A stretch of 64,000 bases of DNA from Tubiluchus corallicola (lineage: Eukaryota; Priapulida; Priapulimorpha; Priapulimorphida; Tubiluchidae), in NCBI GenBank assembly GCA_030141605.1, contig JAQGDQ010000034.1:1-64000 (forward strand), in the 5' to 3' direction. The notes under the pieces are model-generated. The model was not told where the DNA came from and searched no databases. It saw only the letters and a list, made by a program, of their open reading frames with translations. Of this stretch, positions 37,501 to 46,930 are shown piece after piece. The translations under genes and the position numbers were made by a program. Every line of letters begins with the position of its first letter. Within the stretch, counting starts at the first letter, position 1.

Positions 37501-39859
37501 TGAAATTTTTTACTGATTAAGGCTCATCGTTATTTCATGAGACAACATCATCTATTTCGAAGTACAAAAAGAAGGGCATGAGTTTTGGGTCCTCTTCCTA
37601 GTTCCTACATCTCATGTAATTTTATGTTTGCTCTATCATGGAAATACAGGAGCACACACGGACATGCATGGATATGCATACAAATACGCATGCATGCACA
37701 TACGCACACACAAACAGTCAAACACGTAGGATAACGTTTCACTTAAAATTTACCAGGCGCTGATTATCGACTTGTTCCTTGTAAAAGATCAGTAGCTTGT
37801 GCAATAGAATCGGAAGTGATGAAGTCGCCATTCCAGTTTTCTTCACATCAATAATTAGGCTATCAAATGCTTGGCGCTGCGTGTTTTTCTAAAGAAAGCA
37901 TTTCGAAATGTTTATAGTAGTAAAGTGATGGCAATATTACAATCTGTGACCAACATGTAGCACAAAATAGGGAAGACAATGGATAAGCTACCTGAAATTA
38001 TGAAAGTAATAGCGTTGCTTGCAAACCAAGATCGTCCATAAGTCAGTACAGTTTAAAACTTCATTATGATGCTTTAAGGTAGGTTGTATCAAAAACTGAT
38101 AGAGCATCAGTCTTTTTTTGTTTTCTACAAATACGAATGCTAAGTATATTGTACTTTTATGTTCTGGCATAACTTGCCAGTAGGTAGCTCTAAAACTACA
38201 TAAATTTCTGTTACAGCATATTACCTGCTTCGCTACCTAATGATTACTATACTATTGCAATTGTGAAAGCTCGACTCCTATATTCAGACTCAGATGGTCA
38301 CTGAAGGACATTTTGCTTACGTTTTTTTTTCTGTTGGCAATCCTAGATCCTCATCTGAAAGAGACATCTACTGGATGTAAACATAACTTCAGTGTTCTTA
38401 CGCAGGCCATAACTATGGCACTCTCTTGTAAGGTTGGTAAGTAACTTTGTAGAAACGTAACAAAAAGCAATGTCAAACTTTAACAGTAATTTTCTAAAGA
38501 TTACGTTTTTCGGTAGGCAGCCAAAATAACCCACCCTCATCAACTTCAATGTATGATTATCTCAGGTTAAAAACAACATAGAGAAATGAGCTTGTTATCA
38601 AAAATAATCCTCACAAAATGGAGATTCATCAGGTTCACACAGGTGAATAATCAGAAAAGCTGAATTGTCAACTTATGGACGTTCTTTTTGGTGCGCAATT
38701 ACACAAGGTTGCCAGTAAAAAACTTCCTATAATTACCTGTTAAATCAGAGATCCGGCACTAGTATTACAATATATGTATTGATATATATATGTTACAAAT
38801 CTCTGCAAGATAATAAGTAATGTGTTTTCATTTTACAGTATGATAACAGGGTATGACATTTACAGTCTACGACTTTTTTAAATTTTGGCAGCGATGACTA
38901 TTATCATTTGTGATTTTAATTGGAAGGTCAGTAACTGTCACTTACTACTGCTATTCGTGCCAACGTGCCTCGAACAAATGCCTGCAAAGTTATACAGCTG
39001 GCGACTTTCAGTCTCTGGTTCTGTAAATGCATGACAAAAAATTCTACATTGCACAAACAGTATCATTTAAAGATCAACTGACCAATACATTTAATGACCA
39101 TTTTACATTATCATCAAGGTAACGAGCTTGACTGACTGAACTGGCATACAGTTGTTGATGTCAAAGAAGTAAGAATATTTACCACAGACTGAATGCTTTT
39201 ATTATAGTCAAGATAAAACAGGCACACACAGTAAACAATCTCACAAGTATAAAAACGACAAAACATGCTAACATTACTATCAAAGTAGCTGCAACTACAA
39301 GAAGGACTTTAACAATGTACCAAAGCTCCTTAACCATTTCTAAACTGTTTTCTAAAAAAACAATTTTCGCAAACCACTGTTCCGTCAACTGAACATTTGT
39401 ACAGTACAAGTAAATGGTTTGATAAACATATTTCCATTTACCAATTCCAAAGTGTCGAGCAAGTTTCATTTTTTAAGTTTGCACTATTCGTAAAGCACTA
39501 TTTAAGTTTTTACATTATTATGCTTTCAGCAAAAAACCTTGCAAAAAGTACCTCTCGTTTTTTCCGTTCACCTTGTGCGCGTTTAATAAGTGCTTCTTTT
39601 TCATCCTGAAAAAAGCAATATTCATGAACCAGTGAAGTCAAAAAATACATGTATCATCACTGTACACAAATACATTGTTAAGTTATCGAGCTCATGTTGA
39701 AAACTCGTTTATCATTGTTGGTACTATACCTGGGGATTACATAACCGTAAGACTAAAAAAAATTAAAGATCTTAAAAAATTACATAATAACACCTTAGTT
39801 GAAGCGCCTCTTAGTGACTGTTGTGGTCGACGTCGATAATCGCCTTCAAAGTGGTACAT
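15257..39859 (-). CDS. UBE3C: Ubiquitin-protein ligase E3C, 24 coding exons, complete
   Basis: A HECT-type E3 ubiquitin ligase. In animals UBE3C associates with the proteasome and extends ubiquitin chains on poorly degraded substrates. I assembled 24 exons by homology and GT-AG sites. All junction phases agree and give 1062 codons, against about 1083 in human. The start codon at 39859-39857 gives [12 protein letters not shown], the family's N-terminus. The end GAGFELS followed by TGA at 15259-15257 is the family's C-terminus. Order: N-terminal helix with IQ-like motif (residues 41-65), a long helical middle, then the HECT domain (about 700-1062) with the thioester cysteine at residue 1030 ([10 protein letters not shown]). 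The close relative UBE3B fits less well: [17 protein letters not shown] and [14 protein letters not shown] are UBE3C-like. Exon coordinates are given in the four entries that follow. The gene starts 632 bp from CCT6, divergently. Confidence 0.95.
15672..15745 (-). mobile_element. tRNA-derived SINE-like fragment
   Basis: The minus strand reads TAGCCAAGTGGTTAGAGCAT, a good Pol III A-box context. It is followed by CCGAAGCTAGTCAGTGAATGGATGG, a tail motif also found near 54960 and 57190 on the minus strand. It lies in UBE3C intron 23. Too short and diverged to be a functional tRNA gene. Confidence 0.5.
15989..16247. repeat. Long near-perfect palindrome (fold-back element)
   Basis: Two arms of about 120 bases (about 15992-16117 and 16124-16247) are reverse complements with few mismatches. 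They share TTAACAATTATT, CCCATTG, TAATGAGTTGGAGAAAG and GCTGAAAAATT. Only a few bases around GTGGACTAGTAG lie between them. Outer ends are ATTAATTAAT-like. It sits in UBE3C intron 23 (16557-15425), so the primary transcript could form a hairpin of over 100 bp. Probably a fold-back MITE. Confidence 0.8.
18179..18345 (-). mobile_element. tRNA-derived SINE-like fragment
   Basis: The minus strand carries GTGCAGTTAGTGGCAATGG (A-box-like) and about 50 bases later GGTTCAAATCC (B-box). This is the spacing of a tRNA-derived SINE head. It is in UBE3C intron 22. Confidence 0.45.
18865..19170. repeat. 56-bp minisatellite next to UBE3C exon 22
   Basis: Core CTGGAAAAAC recurs at 18931, 18987, 19043, 19099 and 19155 (last copy CAGG), exactly 56 bp apart. 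A degenerate unit lies at 18877. Because 56 is not a multiple of three, all three minus frames stay open across the array; these frames are not genes. On the minus strand each unit holds TTTTTCCAGGTTCATG and CTGTCAGATTCATGCTCATG. The second resembles the true acceptor and first bases of exon 22 (TTTTCAG then ATCCGTGCTCACTGTCATG). Confidence 0.9.
21040..21185 (+). repeat. Degenerate interstitial telomeric repeat (CCCTAA)n
   Basis: About 140 bp of CCCTAA, CCCCAGCC, CCCTAAA and TCCAACC variants, including a clean run CCCTAACCCTAACCCTAACC near 21137-21155. It is in UBE3C intron 18. This matches the common animal telomere unit TTAGGG read on the other strand. Confidence 0.85.
22106..22204. repeat. 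(GAT)n microsatellite followed by (AAT)n
   Basis: About 27 GAT units (to about 22186) pass into about six AAT units, in UBE3C intron 17. The Asp-rich and Ser-rich open frames across it are artefacts of the repeat. Confidence 0.95.
23440..23505 (+). repeat. Short tandem repeat of about 16-18 bp
   Basis: Units of the form AGTTTATAATAGTCTGTAAT repeat about four times with small changes, in UBE3C intron 16. Confidence 0.7.
23957..25421 (-). CDS. UBE3C: UBE3C exons 14-16: linker before the HECT domain
   Basis: Exons 25421-25317, 24951-24876 and 24048-23957 encode residues 587-677. Exon 14 has [15 protein letters not shown], matching the family's RDTRRNFCPPNHW. Exon 15 ([18 protein letters not shown]) is weakly conserved; it is accepted because its phase fits and it has both splice sites. 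Exon 16 reads [18 protein letters not shown], which is nearly invariant in UBE3C and lies just before the HECT N-lobe. Confidence 0.88.
27117..27671. mobile_element. TIR-bordered element, family B copy 2
   Basis: Shares ends and interior with 5554-6163, in UBE3C intron 13. The left end CCAGGCCTGTCTTAAAAGC and the right end (reverse complement TGTCTTCAAGCATGGGCACC) are imperfect inverted repeats. A TA/TACATA-rich insertion at about 27215-27300 is not in copy 1. No transposase. Confidence 0.6.
27936..36745 (-). CDS. UBE3C: UBE3C exons 5-13: helical middle region
   Basis: Exons 36745-36633, 35209-35049, 33988-33835, 33452-33241, 31896-31736, 30641-30457, 29402-29316, 28921-28770 and 28138-27936 encode residues 111-586. 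Recognisable family segments are [59 protein letters not shown], an acidic DSDSEDENK loop, [26 protein letters not shown], and [17 protein letters not shown] in exon 13. Several junctions split codons (phases 1 and 2) and all rejoin correctly. No catalytic residues lie here. In the family this part is thought to hold regulatory and substrate-binding surfaces. Confidence 0.92.
29542..30188. mobile_element. hAT-like non-autonomous element, family C long copy
   Basis: Inverted ends GGATGTTACTGAAACG and CAGTTTCGGTAACATCTCTG bound about 647 bp in UBE3C intron 10. The interior matches family C at 34387-34764 in the opposite orientation: TTTTGCAAAACTAACTACTA and TTTGTTTTTGCTTGTTTGC are shared in inverse. 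No clear 8-bp duplication remains. Confidence 0.6.
30970..31250 (+). mobile_element. Possible tRNA-derived SINE
   Basis: TAGCAGAGTGGTTATG (A-box-like) is followed about 75 bases later by GGTTCGATACTTG (B-box-like), then a tail with CTGGTTTAATGGTTCTTCTT. In UBE3C intron 9. No second copy was found in the window, so the call is tentative. Confidence 0.4.
31387..31647 (+). mobile_element. tRNA-derived SINE with (TTA)n tail
   Basis: The head reads GTAGCTCAATAAGAGCGTGC (A-box region) and GGGTTCAACTCTCG (B-box). The body ends GGACCACCTTGGAAATGA, TTATCCTTGGACTATGTCCT and ACGAAATTG, followed by a TTA-rich tail. The 3' half recurs at about 35923-36031. It is in UBE3C intron 9. Confidence 0.7.
32512..32697. 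mobile_element. MITE family A copy 2, TTA target duplication
   Basis: 186 bp flanked by TTA at 32509-32511 and 32698-32700, in UBE3C intron 8. It starts CGACGCACTCA and ends TGAATGCGCTG. It keeps the ACTCGCAAGTGTGAA and CGAGAAAAC motifs of the other copies. Confidence 0.7.
34387..34764. mobile_element. hAT-like non-autonomous element, family C short copy
   Basis: Starts CAGTGATGTTACCGAAAATG and ends CATTTTGGTAACATCACTG, a CAGTG-type inverted terminus typical of hAT elements. It is 378 bp long, in UBE3C intron 6. It looks like an internally deleted relative of 29542-30188. The flanking octamers do not match well. Confidence 0.65.
35923..36031 (+). mobile_element. 5'-truncated copy of the (TTA)n-tailed SINE
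   Basis: Matches the last ~100 bases of 31387-31647 (AATAATAATCGGGACCACCTT, then TTATCCTTGGATTATGTCCT, then ACGAAATTATTATAA). It lacks the tRNA-like head, consistent with truncated reverse transcription. It is in UBE3C intron 5. Confidence 0.7.
36284..36440. repeat. GTTTAACG-type clustered motif repeat
   Basis: Several copies of CATTAAACGA/GTTAAACAAG-type octamers lie close together (about 36385-36430). Related text (GTTAAGCGAATCGTTGTTAAAC) is near 35588-35615. Both lie in UBE3C intron 5. They could be remnants of the inverted ends of another small element. Confidence 0.35.
37754..39859 (-). CDS. UBE3C: UBE3C exons 1-4: N-terminus and IQ-like motif
   Basis: Exons 39859-39794, 39605-39552, 39020-38946 and 37888-37754, all in phase 0, encode residues 1-110. 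Exon 1 has [17 protein letters not shown]. Exon 2 is basic and charged ([11 protein letters not shown]). Exon 3 has [13 protein letters not shown], a degenerate IQ motif for calmodulin-type binding. Exon 4 ends [14 protein letters not shown], matching the family's LLFFYKQNEDSKRL region. Donors are GTGTTA, GTACTT, GTAAGT and GTAAAT. Confidence 0.9.
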
Positions 39860-39861
39860 GG

Positions 39862-39880
39862 TTATGGTGTCATTAGAAAC
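39862..39880 (-). promoter_or_regulatory. UBE3C leader: probable 5' UTR acceptor and minimal upstream ORF
   Basis: On the minus strand an acceptor-like TATTCATAG ends at 39881, so an untranslated exon may lie further upstream. An ATG at 39873-39871 starts a three-codon ORF (Met-Thr-Pro) that stops at 39864-39862, two bases before the UBE3C ATG. If it is in the mRNA it could reduce initiation or require reinitiation. Confidence 0.4.
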
Positions 39881-40491
39881 CTATGAATATACATATAATA
39901 TAGAAAAGTATAAAAATACGTACAAAATAAACTACTGATTATATATATTGTATAATATAATGTAAAAATATATTTCATAATCAAAATACTTATTTTACCA
40001 ATTTACGATTTACGTTGTGTCACTACAATGCCAATTCAATTAAAATGCTGAGAAACAATAGTGAATGTATAAGATAGACAGTGACAGAGGCATTTCACTG
40101 AATTATCAACACAGAGTTAGAAAAACGCGTAACGGCAGTAAACCTACTATACTAGTAGAAGCCTAGCCTACGATATTTGTCACAATAACATAGATTTATA
40201 ATTCTCACCTTTAAGTCAATATTCGCATTACCGATATTCAAATATAAAAACTTTAAAAGAAATTGACTAACTTACTACTCTAACTCTCAAAAAAATAGCA
40301 AGTCACACTGTCACAAAATCTCCCAATCACAACCAAATAAACAACTTAGGCAATCGCCATCGCCGATCGCTAATCGGAAACTACTTTTGATCGAGGGTAG
40401 GTGGCGCTAGCAATTTTTCGCGTTTTTACCGTTCTCTCCTCGTGTATAGAAATTTTTTGACTTTTAGGCTGATTTTACTGTTAAAAAAGAA
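39881..40491. promoter_or_regulatory. Divergent promoter interval between UBE3C and CCT6
   Basis: About 610 bp separate the two start regions, which read away from each other. The CCT6-proximal part (about 40340-40440) is noticeably richer in CG, with GCCATCGCCGATCGC and GGTGGCGCTAGC, than the surrounding AT-rich DNA. No TATA box is obvious. A shared bidirectional promoter is inferred from the geometry only. Confidence 0.45.
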
Positions 40492-42087
40492 ATGTCTGCT
40501 ATAAAATCATTAAATCCGAAAGCAGAAGTTGCCAGAGCAGCAGCAGCATTAGCTGTCAATATAACAGCAGCACGAGGGTTACAAGATGTTCTGAAAACGA
40601 ACCTTGGACCAAAAGGTACGATGAAAATGCTTGTTTCTGGAGCCGGTGACATCAAACTTACTAAAGATGGGAATGTTCTTCTTCATGAAATGCAAATCCA
40701 GCACCCAACTGCGTCACTGATTGCACGTGTAGCCACTGCGCAGGATGATATTACAGGCGATGGAACAACTTCCAATGTCTTGATTATTGGCGAATTACTC
40801 AAACAAGCTGACTTGTATGTCTCTGAAGGACTTCATCCGCGTGTCATAACTGAAGGTTTTGAATTAGCGAAGAACAAGGCACTGGAAGTTCTTGACGAAA
40901 TTAAAATTAGTTCAGAGATGGACAGAGACACCCTTATCAGTGTTGCTCGCACATCTCTTCGCACGAAAGTTCACCAGGAATTGGCTGATGTTTTGACTGA
41001 GATTGTAGTTGATGCTGTGTTGGCGATTAAATTGAGTGAGGAACCAATCGATTTGCATATGGTTGAAATAATGGAAATGCAACACAAGACTGAACTTGAC
41101 ACTAAGCTGGTTCGTGGATTGGTCATGGATCACGGAGCACGTCATCCAGACATGAAGAAGCGCGTGGAAGATGCCTACATTCTCACTTGCAATGTGTCGC
41201 TTGAATACGAAAAGAGCGAGGTGAATGCTGGGTTTTTCTACAAGTCTGCCGAAGAGAGAGAAAAACTGGTTGTTGCTGAAAGAAAATTCATTGAAGATCG
41301 CTGTCAGAAAATCATCGAGTTGAAGAAAAAGGTCTGTGATGGTACTGCCAAGGGATTTGTTGTGCTTAACCAAAAGGGGATTGACCCAATGTCATTGGAT
41401 GCTCTTGCAAGAGAAGGCATTGTCGCGTTGAGGCGTGCAAAGAGGCGTAACATGGAACGGATACCATTGGCTTGTGGAGGTATAGCTGTAAACTCCGTTG
41501 ATGACTTATCTCCTGATGTTTTAGGTCATGCTGGGTTGGTCTATGAGCATGTTCTCGGCGAGCAGAAGTTCACTTTTATCGAGGAGTGTCAAAATCCTCA
41601 ATCTGTTACTATCCTTGTGAAGGGTCCTAATCAGCATACTCTGACGCAAACCAAGGATGCACTTCACGATGGACTACGAGCCGTTAAAAATGCAATCGAA
41701 GATGGTTCCGTAGTTCCTGGTGCAGGGGCATTTGAGATTGCGGCGTACCATGCGCTGACAGAGTTTAGGAACACAGTAAAGGGCAGAGCGAGATTAGGAA
41801 TCCAAGCATTTGCTGATGCATTGCTGATCATTCCCAAGACATTGGCGACGAATTCTGGTCTTGATCCGCAAGACTGCATAGTGACCTTACAACAAGAGTA
41901 TGCTGATAGTAAGACTCCGGTCGGCGTAGACCTGTCAACAGGTGGTGCATTGATTCCGAAAGATCTTGGCATCTGGGATAATTTCAGAGTTAAGAGACAG
42001 TTGTTACACTCCTGTACTGTCATTGCCGGAAATCTTTCGCTGGTGGATGAAATAATGCGAGCAGGAATGTCATCTCTGAAGGGATAA
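40492..42087 (+). CDS. CCT6: T-complex protein 1 subunit zeta, intronless
   Basis: Subunit zeta of the cytosolic chaperonin CCT/TRiC, the ATP-driven double ring that folds actin, tubulin and many other proteins. The ORF gives 531 residues, the same length as human CCT6A, and aligns from start ([18 protein letters not shown]) to end ([13 protein letters not shown]). ATP-site motifs are [10 protein letters not shown] (37-46), GDGTTSNV (89-96), VVPGAGAFE (407-415) and GVDLSTGG (478-485). Apical and intermediate segments such as [19 protein letters not shown] (213-231) and [10 protein letters not shown] (314-323) are intact. No intron interrupts the frame, unlike CCT genes in many animals. It starts 632 bp from the UBE3C start in divergent orientation and ends 503 bp before the stop of the convergent gene. 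No poly(A) tract or flanking repeats are seen, so a retrocopy origin is not proven. Confidence 0.97.
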   Translation: MSAIKSLNPKAEVARAAAALAVNITAARGLQDVLKTNLGPKGTMKMLVSGAGDIKLTKDGNVLLHEMQIQHPTASLIARVATAQDDITGDGTTSNVLIIGELLKQADLYVSEGLHPRVITEGFELAKNKALEVLDEIKISSEMDRDTLISVARTSLRTKVHQELADVLTEIVVDAVLAIKLSEEPIDLHMVEIMEMQHKTELDTKLVRGLVMDHGARHPDMKKRVEDAYILTCNVSLEYEKSEVNAGFFYKSAEEREKLVVAERKFIEDRCQKIIELKKKVCDGTAKGFVVLNQKGIDPMSLDALAREGIVALRRAKRRNMERIPLACGGIAVNSVDDLSPDVLGHAGLVYEHVLGEQKFTFIEECQNPQSVTILVKGPNQHTLTQTKDALHDGLRAVKNAIEDGSVVPGAGAFEIAAYHALTEFRNTVKGRARLGIQAFADALLIIPKTLATNSGLDPQDCIVTLQQEYADSKTPVGVDLSTGGALIPKDLGIWDNFRVKRQLLHSCTVIAGNLSLVDEIMRAGMSSLKG

Positions 42088-42590
42088 ATAAGTTTCCCTG
42101 CATAGCTAATTCATGGAGTCTGACACACAGACATTTTCAAAGATGTATGCTGGGTAGAAAACTTGAGTCAAAAATTTTGATCGCTACAAATGTCTAAAAC
42201 CTGCTTAAATGTTTCCACATAAAGTCTACTGTTTTCCTTGGTTTCAGATATTCTTGCATTAACAGTACTTTGTAATAATGTGTAATTAGAAGTTATTGTA
42301 AATCTTGATACAAAAATAGCTGCATTGCAATTTTTCACTTGTGCTGTATTACATTGGCATTTGCAATATAAACTGCTAAAATCATATTCTTCATTGTTTG
42401 TTTTTGCATATTTATTGATCAAGTACGCCAACTCTTTATTTTGAAGTAACTGTATTACACAACTATAATTAAGAAATATACAAATACTTGCATTTTAAAT
42501 ATGTGCTTATTTACATTCTACATTGTATACATTATATATATATATATATATATATATTCTAGTAAGAAGGTGGGAACTTTAATAATAAAT
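42088..42590. other. Convergent intergenic space with a TA microsatellite
   Basis: This holds the 3' UTRs of CCT6 (+) and the glycosyltransferase-like gene (-). A TA repeat is at about 42533-42556. The clearest plus-strand AATAAA is at 42584-42589, immediately beside the minus-strand stop. Minus-strand AATAAA occurs at 42440-42435. If both are used the two transcripts overlap. Confidence 0.5.
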
Positions 42591-44842
42591 TCAGATCTCA
42601 CACAGCTTTTGGAGGAGCATCTTGCCTGACTTGTCTGCTCTGTGATAGTAAAACGGCATCGGTCGGCTACAGCATGTTCTGAAGTCGTACTGAAAAGCTT
42701 CTAGAAGTATGATACCAAGCGCTGATTGGTCGTATCTGTGGCAGCAATAGTTATTTGGTGCAGAGAAGTTGCATGGCCTGAGTTTCGACCCAGAAGGCGC
42801 AATGCAATCCTCTCTTAAAGCACATTCAGTCCACGGAGACACAATTGACTGTGAAATAAACAGGGTATTGTACAGCAGGAGAGATGTAGCGTGAATGCCG
42901 GAATATCCTTGTTTTTTGTAGCGTTCTGCTGAAGCATTGAAATAGCTGTACATGCCTGGATGTATAAAGCAGTATAGTGATTCTTTTTGTAACCAGGCAG
43001 TGATACCAGACTTCTTTCTGGTGTAGTCATACAAGGTTCTCAGCCGCTTGCTTCTACCTGGTCGCACCCGAAAGGATGTGTCTATCCAGAAAATGAAGCC
43101 CCAGATTTTAAGTGCCTCCTGTAAACATGTGAATACTGATTACTATTGATTAATGTTGGGCATCTACTATACATCCAGGAATGTGCAACAATACCAATAG
43201 GTCTGGAATGTGCTAAAACCAAATAAAACTGCTGCATAAAACACCCTGCCATTGCAGGATGCGCCACATCTGTCAGATCATTGCACATTTTTAGACATGT
43301 GAACATACACCTTTAGAAGGCAACACTATTTTCCCAGTTAATAATACTTTAGTGATGCCCTTAGTTTTATCACAACATTACTGTACTATGTTTTCATACT
43401 TTTCCCGAAATTTTGCTGAGAGGCTTGCTGATGACGTTGACATTAGCTTATAATAAATATTTTTTACCTTTATGCACCCTGAGAAGCTACCAAATATTTA
43501 TGGGGGGGGCTGCTTATTGTCTTTAATACGATTATAAGATTAGTTCCTCTACCCCACAGCAGGATTGAAATGCCCAAGAAGAATTTACTGAACCAACCAA
43601 ACTGAATATTATACCTGCATACCATGGATTTATGTATTGAGATCTGTTGAAACTGATTATAACCATGCACTCAATTATGGCTTATTCAAGGTCCTCTGGC
43701 TCTGTTTGATCTTGCTACTCTGCTTGCCGATGGTATTTGCTTACAAAATGTGGCACCCTTTAAGGAAGGGATCGAGAACTCAATGGTCTAGGTGCTTCTA
43801 GTGGGACGGGAAACTATCTGGCTACAGTAGTATAGCTGAGCTCATGAGTACCACCAAAACATTTTCTGATGAACTTGTCTTGTTATGATTTAAGTACTTT
43901 AGGCCCGCACATAGTATCAATACAGTACTTACTTGTATAATAAGTGGTTTGAAAGCATAAGTATGTAAGTTTCTTGCATGACTTGGATATTTATTGTAAT
44001 TAAAAAGCTTGTAGTGACAATTTCCACGACAGTAACACTTCATCTGAAAACAAATACAATATGTCATAAGCAGTAACATTCTGTAGCGGGCTAATGGAGT
44101 GCTGAATGTGTTGTGTGTTAATGGATTTGCGGATAATTATCACGGCTAACGTAGTATTTGATTTTCAAAATATCGAAATCCAATAAATGCACGAAGCAAT
44201 ACAAAAAATTCGAAATCTGAAAATTTTGTCCGCAACCACTGGGGCTCGAACCCAGACCTTTTCCTATTCTATACTATACTAACCAAATCTAATAATAATC
44301 CAAATGAAAAAACTGTGAAGTTTGACTCAAAATTTAAGCAAATTGGATTATAGAAAATGAGCCTTTGACAAGTCTTGAGCAAATTATCTTTTAAACACAA
44401 GTCTGTTCAGTTGGTTTTTTAAACTAACCAATTTTCGCTGATTGTCGTTGAGTCCCAAGTCGTAGAAGATGAGAGTGAAGTTACCAGGACCTAGTTCCAC
44501 GTTCAAATTCAGTATCAGTCCTTCCCCTTCTGTGTAGTGGGACTGATCAAACGCAGTGACAAACACTGGTTCTGTCCTTTCGTTGACTTGAGAAGCGTTG
44601 AAGGGGTTCAGATGATACTCAAGATCATTCTCACCGCTGTGGCTTCCCCCAGAATGATCTTTTACACTCGCGGTAAACTCTATGGATGTCTTTAAGTCTC
44701 TGTGAACGATTTCGAGGTGGATTGCTGGCGGTCTTGTTGGCCTCCATCGTCTGCGTTCCAGGAAAGTCAACATCATCACCATACAGAGTATAAATAAATA
44801 GGAGAGTTTCCTTTTATCTTTAAACACGTTGGAGAGTGACAT
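42591..44842 (-). CDS. Type II membrane protein, uncharacterised glycosyltransferase-like family (DUF1647-like), three exons
   Basis: Exons 44842-44429, 44043-43933 and 43118-42591 join in phase 0 to give 350 residues. Residues 13-28 form a signal anchor (LSYLFILCMVMMLTFL) after a basic N-tail, implying a Golgi-type luminal enzyme topology. The lumenal part has FVTAFDQSHY (94-103), LIFYDLGLNDNQ (124-135), HTYAFKPLIIQEALK and FWIDTS (185-190), then HRYDQSALGI near the end. This order matches metazoan proteins annotated as DUF1647 or nucleotide-diphospho-sugar-transferase-like; their substrate is not known to me. N-glycosylation sites are NAS (82) and NFT (121). The frame is open upstream to an ATG at 44953, but an acceptor-like TTGTTTCAG lies just before the ATG chosen, so the start is uncertain by 37 codons. 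The C-terminal part is cysteine-rich. Confidence 0.8.
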
Positions 44843-44999
44843 AACGGCACTAGACAGTGTGGATGCTGAAACAAGAATTGAAGGAATGTATGCAATACAT
44901 TGCCAGCGTGGGTTTAAATTGAGGGTCTGGATCATTCGTGACATCATTGTCATGAAGACGTTTTGCGAGTTTTGATTTAGAACAGCGATTTGTTTAGTT

Positions 45000-46560
45000 G
45001 CTCTTGAGCTGATACATGCCCATCCTAGTTACAGTCCGGTGTAATGGCCGCTGTTTTTTCTTAAATACGGTCAAACCTCTTTATACTGCCGGCTTTTGCA
45101 CGGGTTTTAGCGAGTTTGGCATTATAACGAGGTGCATAATGACATTGCAAATATTAAATGACATTAAACTTTGTTTTGCTAGAAATTTGGGCGTTAATCA
45201 AGGTTGGCATTACATATGGGGGGGGGGTGTAACTAGGTTTGACTACACGTCCCCAAAATCTCTTTTCGGTACTGATATCACAAATGTTCATTTTCAGTGT
45301 AATTATTGGAACAATCAGTTATTAAAATTTAAGAAAACGCAGAAGAAACCCTTATATATAATTTTAAAATGCAGATCAAAAGCGCTTTAAAGCTGAAAGT
45401 GATTCAGTCTGTAGCAGCCTTTTCTGCAAACTGTTAGTTATAACGACGTGCTGCTCTTACAATTATTATGTTAACAATTACGTATTTCGTTTAATATTAA
45501 ACTAATAATGTACAAAATACATTTTTTTCTCAGTTTTGAATTTCCCCTGTGGCCAAAGTTCCTTCTCTGCATCAACCTGCTACCATTTGAGTTCTGGTTT
45601 AGGATGGGTTTTACGTCTATGAATTACTGTGAATTAAGTTTAGTCACACAAGCTACAATACTAGACACTTAGTATAATCTGCTGTTTGCGTAAACAGTAA
45701 CAATGATGCAGTTTGCCAATTTATCCAGTAACAAAACACTTTGTTAACTTTTACACGACATTGCAAGTAGTGCCAAATACCATATAAAATTGGCCTTGCA
45801 GGTTAGATATTTACTTGTTCTAACCTACTACATGTTTTCACTGGGATTCTACTAGATATTGCAAATGTGTGATTTACCCAGTAAACCACAACGTGTATTG
45901 ATTTTACCTAATTTTACACTACATAACATGTTCTATTCTTTTTAGGCCTATACTATTCATCAATAGTTGCAAGTGCCTATGGAAGTCAAGGTTTTTACCT
46001 AGTGTGAACGTTAGCGAGAAAACATAATCACTACAACTTTGGTGCTTGCTGACACAGGCCTGAATCGATCCTTTGTCCTTCATACATTAGAGTTCGGCAC
46101 TGGGGTTTGGAACGAAAATTTAATATCACTTGTATAAATTATCACAAATGCACTAAAGATGAAGTCGTGGCATTCATTTTGGGCCCACTGGTATCAGAAG
46201 ACAGACACAATTGGTACTTTTATAAACTGTGCGTTCCTACAAAATGACCGCTAAAGGACGGAAACAAAATGTTTAATGTTGAAATTTTCAGTTGCATAAT
46301 TGCTTGCTAGTTAAAGCAACAGGTTTAAAATAACAGGTATATCGAAATTGTAAGTGAAACAATGGTGTGCTATAGCTACGTCAAGATAATTGACAAATAA
46401 AATTTAACGCCGTTTGCTGGCATAACACGTCCAACCTGTTTGTAAGCGAATTAGGAAATTTATACAACCGATGAGGTGCAGAACTGTTCAAATTCAAAAT
46501 AATTCAGCTTAGTTTATCTTTTGCTTATTTGTCGAATTTTACGACCATCGTGCAGTAACG
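45000..46560. other. Intergenic, no gene recognised
   Basis: Includes a G-run near 45220. The 124-codon open frame at 45016-45390 shows no recognisable domain. The text around 45065-45145 (GGTCAAACCTCTTTATACTG, then GCATTATAACGAGGTGCAT) resembles the ends of small transposons, but I found no partner end. Confidence 0.45.
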
Positions 46561-46574
46561 TTGACAAAATTGTG

Positions 46575-46930
46575 GTCTTTAGCTGTTGAGGTTCTACTCT
46601 CGTGGAGCGTACCAATACATATGAGTATGAAAATATAAAACTGCTGTTCGGTCCCCAGTTGTTGAAGCTCTACCACAATGGAGTATACGAATGAATGTGC
46701 AAATCAAGTTTCTGCCAAGATTATGGTCCCCAACTGTTGAGGCTCTACCAGAATGGAGTAAACGAATGAATGTGCAAATCAAGTTTCTGCCAAGATTATG
46801 GTCCCCAACTGTTGAGGCTCTATACGGGGTTGGAGCAGACGGATGCGTATATACCAAAAAAATTCAGACTACAGCGAAAATTGTGATCCATGGTAGTTCA
46901 GGTTTTGCATTGGTGGAGCGGACCAATGAA
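46575..46930. repeat. 75-bp minisatellite, about five copies
   Basis: CTGTTGAGGCTCTA-like cores occur near 46584, 46661, 46736 and 46811, with a weaker one near 46895 (spacing 77, 75, 75 and 84). The two central units are nearly identical (ATGAATGTGCAAATCAAG at 46691 and 46766). The unit length is a multiple of three, so both strands stay open, but the short frames lack start context and homology. Confidence 0.85.

Noticed and set aside
15257-39859. UBE3B as the identity of the HECT gene
   Set aside because: Segments such as [30 protein letters not shown] and [15 protein letters not shown] match UBE3C, and the N-terminus FEGDYRRRP is UBE3C-specific.
40912-41373. 153-codon minus-strand frame
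   Set aside because: It lies entirely antisense to CCT6 and follows from that gene's codon bias.
44225-44265. Possible tRNA gene (GGTTCGAGCCCC on the minus strand)
   Set aside because: Only a B-box-like stretch is present. No cloverleaf with A-box and acceptor stem could be built. It is probably a SINE remnant in the intron.
45016-45390. 124-codon plus-strand frame
   Set aside because: No recognisable domain or splice structure, and it overlaps text resembling small-transposon ends.
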